The notes under the pieces were generated by a model. That model saw nothing but the letters and a program-made list of their open reading frames with translations. It was not told where the DNA came from and ran no database searches. Positions 22,219 through 34,205 of a stretch of DNA of 64,000 nt are shown piece by piece. The stretch's first letter is position 1; each line of letters opens with the position of its first letter. Position numbers and translations under genes: made by a program. The stretch is from Nymphaea colorata (taxonomy: Eukaryota; Streptophyta; Magnoliopsida; Nymphaeales; Nymphaeaceae): NCBI RefSeq assembly GCF_008831285.2, contig NC_045150.1, forward strand, positions 12,073,868 to 12,137,867, read 5' to 3'.

Positions 22219-23105
22219 AGATGACCGTTTGGGCTACTGGCTACTCGGCGTGAAGAGCACACTCAGTTCCGGAGGATGGCCAGTAGTGTGACGGAGAGAC
22301 GAGATGACCATCTAGGGTGGCGGAGCCTACCGGCTGCTCGGCGTGGAGAGCACACTCAGTTCCGGAGGAGGGCCCACAAAGTGACAAGGAGACGAGATGG
22401 CCGTCTAGGCTGGCGGAGCCTACCGGCTACTCGGCGTGAAGAGCACACTCAGTTCCAGAGGACGACCTAGAGAGTGACGAGGAGACGAGATGAATGTCTG
22501 GGCTGGCAGAGCCTACCAGCTAACTCAGTTCCAAAGGAGGGCCAGGTGAGTGACGGGGAGACGGGATGTCCGTTTGGGCTGGCGGAGCCTATAGGCCACT
22601 CGGCGTAGAGAGCACACTCAATTCCATAGGAGGGCCCACAGAGTGACAGGGAGATGGGATAACCGTTTGGGCAGTCAAAGCCTACCGGCTACTCGGCGTG
22701 GAGAGCACACTCAATTCGGGAGGAGGTCCCACAGAGTGACAGAGAGACGGGATGACCGTCAGGGCTGGCAGAGCCTACGACTACTCGGCGTGGAGAGCAC
22801 ACTCAGTTCTGGACGACGGTCTGCAGTCACTGTCTGGGCTGGCAGAGCCTACTGGCTACTCGGCGTGGAGAGTACACTCAGTTCCGAAGGATGGCCCGCA
22901 GAGTGACAGAGAGATGGGTTGACCGTCTGGGTTGGCGGAGCCTACTGGCTACTCGGCATGGAGAACACACTTAGTTCCGGAGGAGGGCCCACAAAGTGAC
23001 GAAGAGATGGGATGACCGTTTAAACTGGCGGAGCCTACCGGCTACTTGGCGTGGAGAGCACAGTCAGTTCCGGAGGACGGCCCATAGAGTGATGAAGAGA
23101 CGCAC
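22219..23105 (+). repeat. 93-bp minisatellite array (~9 units), B1-2
   Basis: Same unit family, beginning right after a 10-A homopolymer at GATGACCG. It includes one unit lacking the middle third (about 22515-22560). The array ends at CGAAGAGACGCACACAC and is followed by a (GA)n tract. Confidence 0.85.
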
Positions 23106-23108
23106 ACA

Positions 23109-23169
<61 letters not shown>

Positions 23170-23780
23170 TGCTAGTAAGTTCGAAGAGAAGAAAAATGGT
23201 ACACGGCACACATGGAAAGAAAAAACACATAGCGCAATTCAGCAGCACTACCGGCCTTTTTAATGATGACGAAAAAGCCCCGATGGAGCGCACCGAATGA
23301 ATGACATTACGATTTAGGTAACATTGGACTAGACTCTTACTGGTTTCCTTCCATACAAAATTTAAAGAGTTCGAAAATATAATATATCAAAGAACATTGG
23401 AATTATTGGTTAACAGCACCTTATAGTGTGAGGGAAAAGAAACCTCTTTCATAAGAAGTAGCTTTTACAAGGAGAAAATGTAGCACTTCCATGCCAAATC
23501 AATTCAAGATCATACAAGAGAAACCTGGAAAATAATAAGCATACAAATATTCCATATTACCAAATTCCTCATATGAAATTGCAAAGACAAATTTTCTTTT
23601 AATCAATAATAGGAAGGACTTCATGACTAGAAATTAATACGTTTGATATTATATTTCCAACTTCATACCAAACACATATTTACACAAGAGCAATCAGACT
23701 CAAAACACGTACGATGAAAGTATAAAAGTCGTTTGACTTGACGTTCAAGGAAGCCCGCCGCCACCAGCATCAACACCAAA
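23106..23780 (-). repeat. (GA)n tract, border block and 3' flank between modules B1-2 and B1-3
   Basis: The (GA)n run at about 23115-23165 adjoins the array. Then come GTTTCTGCTAGTAAG, the GATGACGAAAAAGCCC border, GGTTTCCTTCC, AACAGCACCTTATAGTG and the conserved 3' flank of the next gene copy. ORFs in the GA run are compositional. Confidence 0.6.
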
Positions 23781-24618
23781 TCAATCGCCTAAGCCACTGA
23801 GCCCACCGCCTCCACGAAAACCACGACCGGCACCTCCACCTAGCCCACCTCCAACACCAGCTCTGTCACCAAAGCCACCGCCAAGGCCACCAAGTTCGCC
23901 ACCACCACCGAACCGTCCACCACCTAGTCCAGCACCGGCATCAAAGCCTCCACCTTCTTCTTCATCGTCATCTTCATAATTATACTGGTTATCATAACCA
24001 TCATTCATCATCATATGAATCAGACTGGACATCATAACCAATATAGTCATCACCATCGTCATCATTGTCAGTATCTTCTTATTCTTCTTGCTCTTTTGTC
24101 TTGAACTGCTTAGTGTTATCATCATCCTCATTGCTGACTAATCAACAAATACTTTTTCTCCTCCCTTCATATCATCATCCTCACTGCTGACTAGATCAAC
24201 AAATACTTTTTCTCTTACTTTCATGACGTTCGAGTGCATTCCTTCTTGGTAGCTTCTCAAAGGCCAATTTGAATCCTCATTATCATCCCTACTGCTCATG
24301 AGCTCAATTGCTCTGATATAGGAGCAAATTGTGATCCGTAGCTTCCTGCATTTCATTTTTGTCCTCCATAACCTTCGAGAAACCCTAGAAGATGCGTCTA
24401 ATGGTTCATTCCCTTTCCATGTTGAACACCTCCTTTTCCTTCCAAACTTTCTCATTTCAACATCATTGTCATCCTTCGCTACCTGTTTCTTGTCTTCAGC
24501 TTCTCTGCATGATCACTGCCCTCCTCCTCTTTGATCAATAGAATGACTTCTTTGGTTCTCTTGCCTTTTCTACTACTTGAGCAATGAGGCGCATGCTCCC
24601 TTCTTGAACAATCCACAA
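23781..24618 (-). pseudogene. acidic/Gly-rich gene, main exon, copy B1-3
   Basis: Inverted counterpart of copy A. The exon opens at 24618 after GGTCTTTTTAAG, and the first frame ends in the second VFVDLVS motif near 24138 (GATTAGTC). The shifted frame gives the Asp/Tyr tract and the Gly-rich tail, ending GLSGLGD with TGA at 23781-23783. A short deletion near 24485 removes part of the NRSSNVQKG segment found in copy A. Its 5' region is full length, as in A and C, so A, C and B1-3 form one subfamily. Confidence 0.5.
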
Positions 24619-25833
24619 CTTAAAAAGACCCAAAAAAAAGGAAAGGAAAAATCTTAAACCTGAAGCTTAGAACACCTTTTATACAGAAAAAGGAAATGTG
24701 GAAGAACTCTTACAGGAGGAAGGGAGATTTGGGTTCTTGTTCTTCTAGCAATTCAGTTCAAGGCTACCAAGAGACATGCATTAAGAAAAAAAAGTTGTTG
24801 GTAAAAGATGACAAAGAATATAAAAAGAAAATGAACAAATAACTTGAAAAAATACAGAGCCATATTTTTCAACTTGAGTCTCACTTTGAGTGCCATTCCA
24901 TTAGATTATTTAAGCACAAAAAAATCAACATCTTAAAAAGATACATGGAAACAAAAAAGATAGATATAAAATCCAAAACTAAAGTATAAGAAACTTAAAT
25001 ACAAGAGTAACAGATTCACTATCAAATCAAATGTCTCTTTAGTCCTTGCATCTCTTTAAAATCCATTTTATGTCTACAACAAACAACCAGTCTACACTTT
25101 TCATTTGCCATTTTTTAATTACATGCTAAACAAAATGCACTAATTTCCAGCAACATGGCATTTTCTGAATGTATCGTTTTGGATCCACATATGTTAACTT
25201 TCTTAAAAGCTTGAATCCAAGAAACATAATCCATAGTTGCTATGAAAAACAAACATAAAAAAAAAGTAAAACCCAACAAAAGAAGAAAAGGAGAACAAGG
25301 TCGTCAGTTATACCTGAAAATGACACTTTACAACAATGGTTTGCCAAAGCCACAGTGTGAAAGAAAAGGAGCACAAAAACAAGAGAGAAAAGGGTCAGTG
25401 CAGCATAAAAAAAAATAAAAATAGAACACAGAGAAATATAAAACTAGCTATCTGCAAAAATGGTAGAAAAAGAAAAACAAGAAAAACAGAAACAAGAAGA
25501 AGAACATTTATAAGGTGCACACTGTAGTGTTCATTCAGTGGGATAGTGCAGCAAGAGAAATGGAGTCACTTCAAAACAAATATATGGCGGGTTCACCTGA
25601 ACTGATGTCGTACAACGTGGTTTCCTGGTTCCTGTATCCTGGAACGTAAAAGGAAATGATTCTTGCAACATGAAAGAAAAAGGAAAGAAAAACAATGCAT
25701 AAGAAAAGAACAATATATAAACCAAAAAATTAGAATAACAACCATAAGAAAAAAGATGAAAAATGAAACACACCACTTGAAAAAAAAAGGCTACAAAAAG
25801 TAAAAGAAAACTAACAAATACAAAAAAAAAAAG
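24619..25833 (-). other. full-length 5' region of gene module, copy B1-3
   Basis: Inverted match of 4807-6007. The candidate 41-nt exon lies at about 25600-25640 (TGGAACGTAAAAGG on the + strand is its acceptor side). A T-rich ORF on the minus strand reads into PPYICFEVTPFLLLHYPTE, nearly the same as in copy A, but its function is unknown. It ends at an A-homopolymer followed by GATGACCG of the array. Confidence 0.45.
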
Positions 25834-26925
25834 ATGACCGTATGGGCTACTTCCTGCTCGGCGTGAAGAGCACACTCGGTTCCGGAGGACGGCCCGCAGA
25901 GTGTCGGAGAGATGAGAAGACCATCTGGGCTGGCTGAGCCTACTGGCTACTCGGCGTGGAGAGCACACTCAGTTTCGGAGGACGGCCCGCAGAATAACGG
26001 AGAGACGAGATGACCGTCTGGGCTGGTGGAGCCTACTGGCTACCTGGCGTGGAGAGCACACTTAGTTCTGGAGGACGGCCCGTAGAGTGACGGAGAGACG
26101 AGATGACTGTCTAGGTTAGCGGAGCCTACTGGCTACTCGGAGTGGAGAGCACACTGAGTTACGAATGACGGCCCGAAGAATGACGGAGAGACGAGATGAA
26201 GGTCTGGGCTGACGAAGCCTATTGGCTATTCAGCGTGTAGAGCACACTCAGTTCCGGAGGAGGGCTAACGGAGAGATGAGTTGACCGTCTGGGCTGGAAG
26301 AGCCTACTGGATACTCGGCGCGGAGAGCATACTCAGTTTCGGAGGTCCGCAGAGTGACGAAGATACGAGATGACCGTCTAGGCTGGCGGAGCCTACTAGC
26401 TACTCTGCGTGTAGACAACACTCAGTTTTGGAGGGCGGCCCGTAGAGTGATGGAGAGATGAGATGACCGTCTGGGCTGGCGTAGCCTACTGGCTACTCGG
26501 CTTGGAGAGCACACTTAGTTACGGAGGAGGGACCACAGAGTGACGGAGAGACGAGATGACTTTCTGGGCTGGCGGAGCCTACTGGCTACTCGGCGTGGAG
26601 AGCACACTCAATTCCCAAGGAAGGCCCGGAGAGTGACGGAGTGACGAGATGTCCGTCTGGTTTGGTGGAGCCTACTGGCTACTCGGCGTGGAGAGCACAC
26701 TTAGTTCCGGAGGAGGGCCCGCAGAGTGACGGGGAGACGAGATGACCGTCTTGGCTGGCAGATCCTACTGGCTAATCGTCGTGGAGAGCACACTCACTTC
26801 CGAAGGACGACCTGTAGAGTGACGGAGAGACGAGATGACCGTCTGGTCTGGTGGAGCCTACTCACTAGTCGGCGTGGAGAGCTCACTCTGTTCCGGAGGA
26901 CAGTCCGCAGAGTGACGTAGAGACG
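25834..26925 (+). repeat. 93-bp minisatellite array (~12 units), B1-3
   Basis: Inverted counterpart of 3718-4806, with the same order of unit variants. The distance between GATGACC at 26009 and GATGACT at 26102 is exactly 93 bp. Confidence 0.88.
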
Positions 26926-28056
26926 CACAGAGAGAGAGGAAGTTTCTGTTGGTAAGATCGAAAAAAAGAAGAAGAAGAGAAGAGAAATGAAACAGAACGC
27001 ACATGGAAAGAAAAAACACTTAACGCACTTCAGCAGCACTTCCAGCCTTTTTCATGATGACGAAAAGGCCCCAATGGAGCCCACTGAATGAAGGACGCTA
27101 CTATTTAGGTAAAGTTTGACTAGATTGGTACAAGTTTCCTTCCGTACAAAATTTAAAGAGTTCATAAATATAATATATCAAAGAACATTCGAATTATTGG
27201 TTAAGTTCAATCTTAAGGGGTAAACAATTTTATTTAGGTAAATCCTTGATTAATACTTAATTAAAGTGGTCACCAATTTCTCTCATCATGTTCATATATA
27301 GCATCAATCAAAACATTTGGTGGTTCTCTGTAAATAGATGAAATGTGAGACTGGTCATCGCAAATTGATTTAAATCTTTCACGCCGTACCTTTCATGAGC
27401 AAAAAAATCATTAAATTAAGTACAAGAGACTCATTTTCTATTATTTTTAAAAAAAAGTGGCTCAAATTATTGAAGACCTCAAATAAATCAACGTTCACTC
27501 CATCATGCTATCTTAAGGAAATTAAAATAGAAAGGAAGTCCTCGCTTGTAGACGCAGAAATTTTTAGGAAGTTGGTAACAATGATGATCCTTTATGAATT
27601 TGTCTTTAAAAATGCAAGCTTTGCCACACCCCTAAGGATCCATTAAACTATTAGTTTCATCATAGCATAATTCTGCTTAATTTTTTAGCAAAAAGTTATG
27701 TGTTAATTTAATTACTTAATAATTATACACATATTAAATTATCGTATTTTATATAAGATTTGAGAAGTAGACACCTGTTCATGTGAGAAATTTACCCAAG
27801 CTACCATTGAACTTTTTATATTACCAATGAACTTTTTGTCTCCTTTTATGTCAAAAAACTTCGAGCAAGCAATCCGCAAGTTGGAATTCAAATTAAGGTT
27901 GATGGTAAAAGTTATTGTTGTGGTGGTCTTTGGCCATCTTATTCATTGTAAAGAAGAATACTAACCTGATCTATTGCCATCCTTATCTGCCGCCACATGC
28001 TGAATTTTGTGTTTGAACCTTAGATCCAGTTAAGGAGCTGTTGGCAGGAGCTCCCA
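26926..28056 (-). repeat. border block and outer flank, inverted copy of 2611-3717
   Basis: Runs from the GTTTCTGTTGGTAAGATCG border to the CTGTTGGCAGGAGCTCCCAA stem at about 28037. A plus-strand ORF of 83 codons (27395-27646) spans an A/T-rich stretch, is broken in the other copies, and is not recognised. The match to contig A ends at about 28056. Confidence 0.6.
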
Positions 28057-28371
28057 AGAGAGCTGGTGAGTGAGCTCCTTGGTGATTTTTTATTTTTTAT
28101 TTTTTTTTTGAAACCCTCAACCTTGACTAGTGGCTTAACAAGGGAGAAAGGGAGAGAGAGAGAGGGGGCTTCTCTCCATTGCACATAAATCAAATATGCC
28201 TGTTAGTAAAGCTCAAGTTGGTAGTCAGTGTCCCAATTAGATTTAGGGGAAACTAATATGGCTGTTAGCGCATGTAGAAGGAAGCCTTATCTAATCTACA
28301 TATGGGGCAGGGAAATAGGGCTGCACACGTGCAGAGTCGAGCCTAAGCTTGCCCAGCTCGAGCTCAAACTC
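28057..28371. other. spacer with CTCGAG-type repeat sequence
   Basis: Poly-T and a short GA-rich run, then GCCCAGCTCGAGCTCAAACT, a common style of plant dispersed repeat. A related stretch is at 43670-43730. No gene. Confidence 0.35.
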
Positions 28372-28576
28372 GAGCCAAGCAGTAGCGTAGCTACATATAG
28401 GCTGGCGTGGGCAGTTGCCCACGCCAGCAACAAAAGTTTTACTTATTTTTGCATATTTTTACATAGATTTTTTACAATTTTTTACTTATTTATATATGTT
28501 GTGTCCCTTCAGAAATGAGAATTTCTATAACAGTGCCCCATAGCCAAAAATTTCTGGATTCGCCACTGGAGCCAAG
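28372..28576. mobile_element. hAT-type MITE with perfect 8-bp target duplication
   Basis: The direct repeat GAGCCAAG occurs at 28372-28379 and 28569-28576. The 189-bp element between (28380-28568) begins CAGTAGCGTAGCTAC, and its other end, reverse-complemented, begins CAGTGGCGAATCCAG. The CAGTGGCG-type terminus and 8-bp duplication are hallmarks of the hAT superfamily. The interior is AT-rich with no transposase, so it is non-autonomous. Termini outside the first eight bases are diverged, so it is probably old. Confidence 0.8.
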
Positions 28577-30338
28577 CTCCCTAACACAAGCTAGATATTA
28601 AACGTTTACCAATAAAAAAAATTGGGCAAATAAATATTTTGCGATTGTTCAGATCTTGCTCATTCAAGAATCAATTGCGAGGACTAGGTTGTAAAATTGA
28701 GGAGATAACAAGTTCAGATTTTTAAATCGTGTTGATCGTGTGATAGCCTCATATGTCAAATCCAAATCTTGTGTGCGTGCATGTGTGTGAAAGAGAAAAG
28801 TGAGAAGATTGAAGAAGTTTGGTGGTGATGCCATTTCAGACTGTACATCCAAGCTTTGGGGAGAGAGAGAGGTACTTATCATCTGTGCTGTTTCAAGAGT
28901 TAAGAGATGAAGCTGCTGGTATGCAGCCGGTCCCAGTAGATCGAAGAAATTAAACATCATATGTACAAGGCTCTCTCTCTCTCACACATTGCCCATATGC
29001 GATGCATGTGCTGATGTTAGTAGTTCATAGGCACGAGGTAAAATTGTAGAATTAATTCATGTTGATGTTATTCTGAATATAAAAAATTCTGTGATCCTAT
29101 AGTCATTGCAACGAGCCCCCGAAACTGAACCCTCCAAGGCGTTAGAAGCCTTCACAAGTGCTCCATCTCCAATCTCCTGATCATCAGACTGACGGTAGAA
29201 CCGCTCTTCACTCATATGTTTTATCATTCTCTTGATCGATTTTCATTGTACAGTGGAAAAATCATCAAAAGATTAATTAACCTCATTGCAAATGGTATCC
29301 TCGAGTGCTCGGTGGACTGATCAAATTAAGCTTTTAAGGAACTTGAATTGGGAAAAATCGATTTTCAAATGGAAGTGGGAAATCTGTCCAGCTTTTTCAA
29401 AATCAAGAATGGAGGACCCCCCAAAAGAAAAAAGCAGCTTTTAAGAGAAAGTGCTATTTCTTATTGTTGAATTCAGAAAGCTAATTTACCATCGTTCGAA
29501 TAAGAGCTTTAGTTATATTTTTGAGCAAATATGTCGTCTAAAGGGGCTCTACCTGGCCACGAGAAGGATACCAAATTCGACCAGACGAGACAAAGTTGTT
29601 GATTGACAAATTCATAAAAGGAACTAACTCTTCAAAATGTAAAGGTGACAATGACGAGATGCCTTGACTGCCGTTCATCTCACTCTGGAATGGTCCGATG
29701 GACGGTTCCAATGGATGAGATTGTCACTGGCAACTATGCATGCGATGGAACCTTGCATAACATAAATATGCATAGACATGTACATATATCCGAGTACAAT
29801 TAAAGATGAAAATGCTTTCATTTAAATAGGAAAAATAAACTTTTCTAAAAACAAAAAAGGAAATAAAAAAAAATTAAAAACTAAAAAAAACATTTTTTTT
29901 CAATAATTCTATAATTATCTTTTTTCAATAATTCTACCATCTCATGGTCGTCTGTAATTGTTCTATCCCTTTTGATGAATAGTAAGGAGCACAAAAACAA
30001 GAGAGAAAAGGGTCAGTGCATGGTAGCATGATTTTACAGACAATTTTGAGATTTATATAGAAATATTTTTCCTTCAGAAGCATGCGAAGGAACCTTGCAT
30101 AACATAAATACAAATGTGCATAGGCATGTACATATAGCCCAGGTATGAGTTGAGGGTTTTACAAGTTTCTCATTAAGAAAAAAAGTCATTGAACAACCTC
30201 TGCCTTTTATTTTATAACCAGTGCAGGCGCTAGATTTTCACCCGACAAATTTTATTGACTTTAATTTTTGATTATTCTCTCTGGGGAGGGAAGGTAGCAT
30301 AATAATCATATAAAAAAAAGATCAATGCAGACGCCTAG
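28577..30338. other. spacer without a supported gene
   Basis: 28600-28770 repeats part of 8450-8610 and 38940-39110. On the + strand near 28850-28945 a frame reads LFQELRDEAAGMQPVPVD before a stop, which looks protein-like but is unidentified. On the minus strand an ORF from about 29216 begins MSEERFYRQSDDQEIG and is also unidentified. A 37-bp exact copy of 25366-25402 sits at 29984-30020, and an approximately 55-bp direct repeat (GCATGCGA.GGAACCTTGCA) occurs near 29738 and 30079. Confidence 0.35.
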
Positions 30339-30785
30339 CACTTGCCGGAAACCTTCCCGACCGTTCCCGAGTCCGTTGAAACAATTCTCCTCCAGGTCAA
30401 GAAGAATGTGATCCCATGGCATGGCATGGACAAGCTGAAAGGGCATATAAGAAATGATGTCGTGGTCTTTTATGATTGGTTCGAGGTGGCAGCACCTAGA
30501 AGATTTGCACTAGTGTGCTTCAGGATCAGGGCAAAACAGTTAGCGCGTGCAATCCATGCTGAACCGCAGGCTGCTGGAGGCAGTTAACCCTAACCCTACT
30601 GGGAAGCTTTACATGACTCGTACTGTTGCTGCTGGTGCTTACATGCTGCGGTTTGCGATAGGCGCCACCTTGGCTGAAGAGCGCGGCAGCTTGGACAGTC
30701 ATACAAGAGCAAGCTCGTCTCCTTCTCAGCAAGCAACCTCAACTACTTTAAGATATGCAGTAAAGGCGTCTGGTACAAACTGAAC
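30339..30785 (+). pseudogene. aromatic L-amino-acid (tyrosine/tryptophan) decarboxylase pseudogene
   Basis: PLP-dependent group II decarboxylases make tyramine, tryptamine and related amines in the plant cytosol. The first part reads LPETFPTVPESVETILLQVK, matching the N-terminal LPE.AP..PE..E.IL..V segment of this family. At VIPW it jumps straight to GMDKLKGHIRND and PRRFALVCFRI, which belong near the C-terminus, so the middle of the protein (including the PLP-lysine region) is missing. A frameshift after RIRAKQ moves to a frame with RLLEAVNPNPTGKLYMT and YMLRFAIGATLAEER; a second moves to an AWTVIQEQASS-like end. It is clearly dead. No other part of the gene is nearby. Confidence 0.8.
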
Positions 30786-32120
30786 ATCATCAGCAGGTGT
30801 TCGGTTTATTTGCTTGCTGTTGTTTAGCTATTGATAAATAAATGACATGAATATAACACAAGAGCAACACAACAACTAATCCATTACTTGTTTCTTCAAG
30901 TGATACAAAGGTTGACGACACTGAAAATTTGAGCATACTTGAAAATCTTTTTCACACACATTTGGCTTACCCAAATGGCAAAACTGAGAAATAAATGACA
31001 TGATTCTTGGTGATTGCACAATGACCATAATTAACATAAGCATTAAAAATAAAAACTGAAAATTAAAGTAGGCAAGAGGCACTTGTTATGCGCATGATGG
31101 AGTTATTGAGAACTCAAAAGTTGTTGCATTAACTTTCACGAGCGACTTCATTTTTCTTTTCGTCTTTTCGGTGCTAATAAGTATATGTGCCAATAAGCAA
31201 CTTCACTTGTTGTGGATCTCAATGATTTTATTCCCTTTCTTGTTTCATGATTCTACGTGTTTTCATTTCATGTAGCGAAATGTGATCCTTGCTCTCCTCT
31301 TTTCATTCTCCACTAAATAATTACAATTTTACACCAAAGAAAAATTTTATGTCATATCTTGTGGACCACCGAATATAAATCGTGGTTTTGTCGAAGTATT
31401 ACAGACCTCAAATCGGAGATTGCAAAACCCAAGACAGTTCACAGAGGACTAATTAAAAAAGAACACGGAAATGGAGATGTGAAGCTAAAAGCTGTCGATG
31501 TTGGGATTCGTTGTTAGAGTTGTTTTTGTCTCTTATTTTAACTTCGGCTCACATTATTATTGTGGGTCTGAACATGCCACAAGTAAACGAGAATTTATGT
31601 CCAACCTAAGATCGAGAGGATATTCACTAAAATATTGGTGACGGCTCGTGGTTCGAGGTTTATTGTTATTTGGAACTGCAAGACCTTCCCTACGCTTTCC
31701 TGATCCAAACCTAGAGTAGAGGTCAGACAGGGTACGATCCATGCTCCGATTGTTTGGTAGTTTGATTCCTTTCAGAGTTTTATATATTTTTTTGATTGAG
31801 AAAGATGATTAGGCGTATATGAATGTTAGTCTGCACCAATTTTTAAGCTAGATTCACCGAAGCGTTTGATCGGTCTTTTAATTTTAATAAATTTAATCTC
31901 TAAATGCTTTTCCTATTTATGTAAATTAGCCCGACTTTAGTACATTCTAAAGATAATCACAAACATGCAAAGAACATATCAGACCAGCCACATGTATCAT
32001 GCTTTAATACGTCTCTGATCACTTTCATCAGGGAAGGGAAATCGTGCAGGGGTCCATCTGGATCAGATATTGAACCGTCATCACCAATTCAGTTCAGTTC
32101 GCCCGTCCACGCACAAAAAA
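30786..32120. other. spacer, no gene supported
   Basis: AT-rich, with short Leu/Phe-rich ORFs of no recognised family. A minus-strand ORF at 31557-31742 (containing YPLDLRLDINSRLLVACSD) is fairly balanced in composition and might be a retroelement remnant, but I cannot assign it. Confidence 0.3.

Positions 32121-34205
<2,085 letters not shown>

Noticed and set aside
22219-23105. CRISPR-like array
   Set aside because: The 93-bp units are continuous tandem repeats without unique spacers, in plant DNA.
26726-26920. Arg-rich ORFs inside the minisatellites (RRDDRLGW type)
   Set aside because: Period of 93 bp is a multiple of three, which keeps frames open by chance; units elsewhere carry stops and indels, and there is no start context or conserved length.
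28664-28960. 98-codon minus-strand ORF starting MMFNFFDLLGPAAYQQ
   Set aside because: Half of it is a copy of the non-coding repeat at 8450-8610, and no family is recognised; the plus strand frame looked at least as protein-like.
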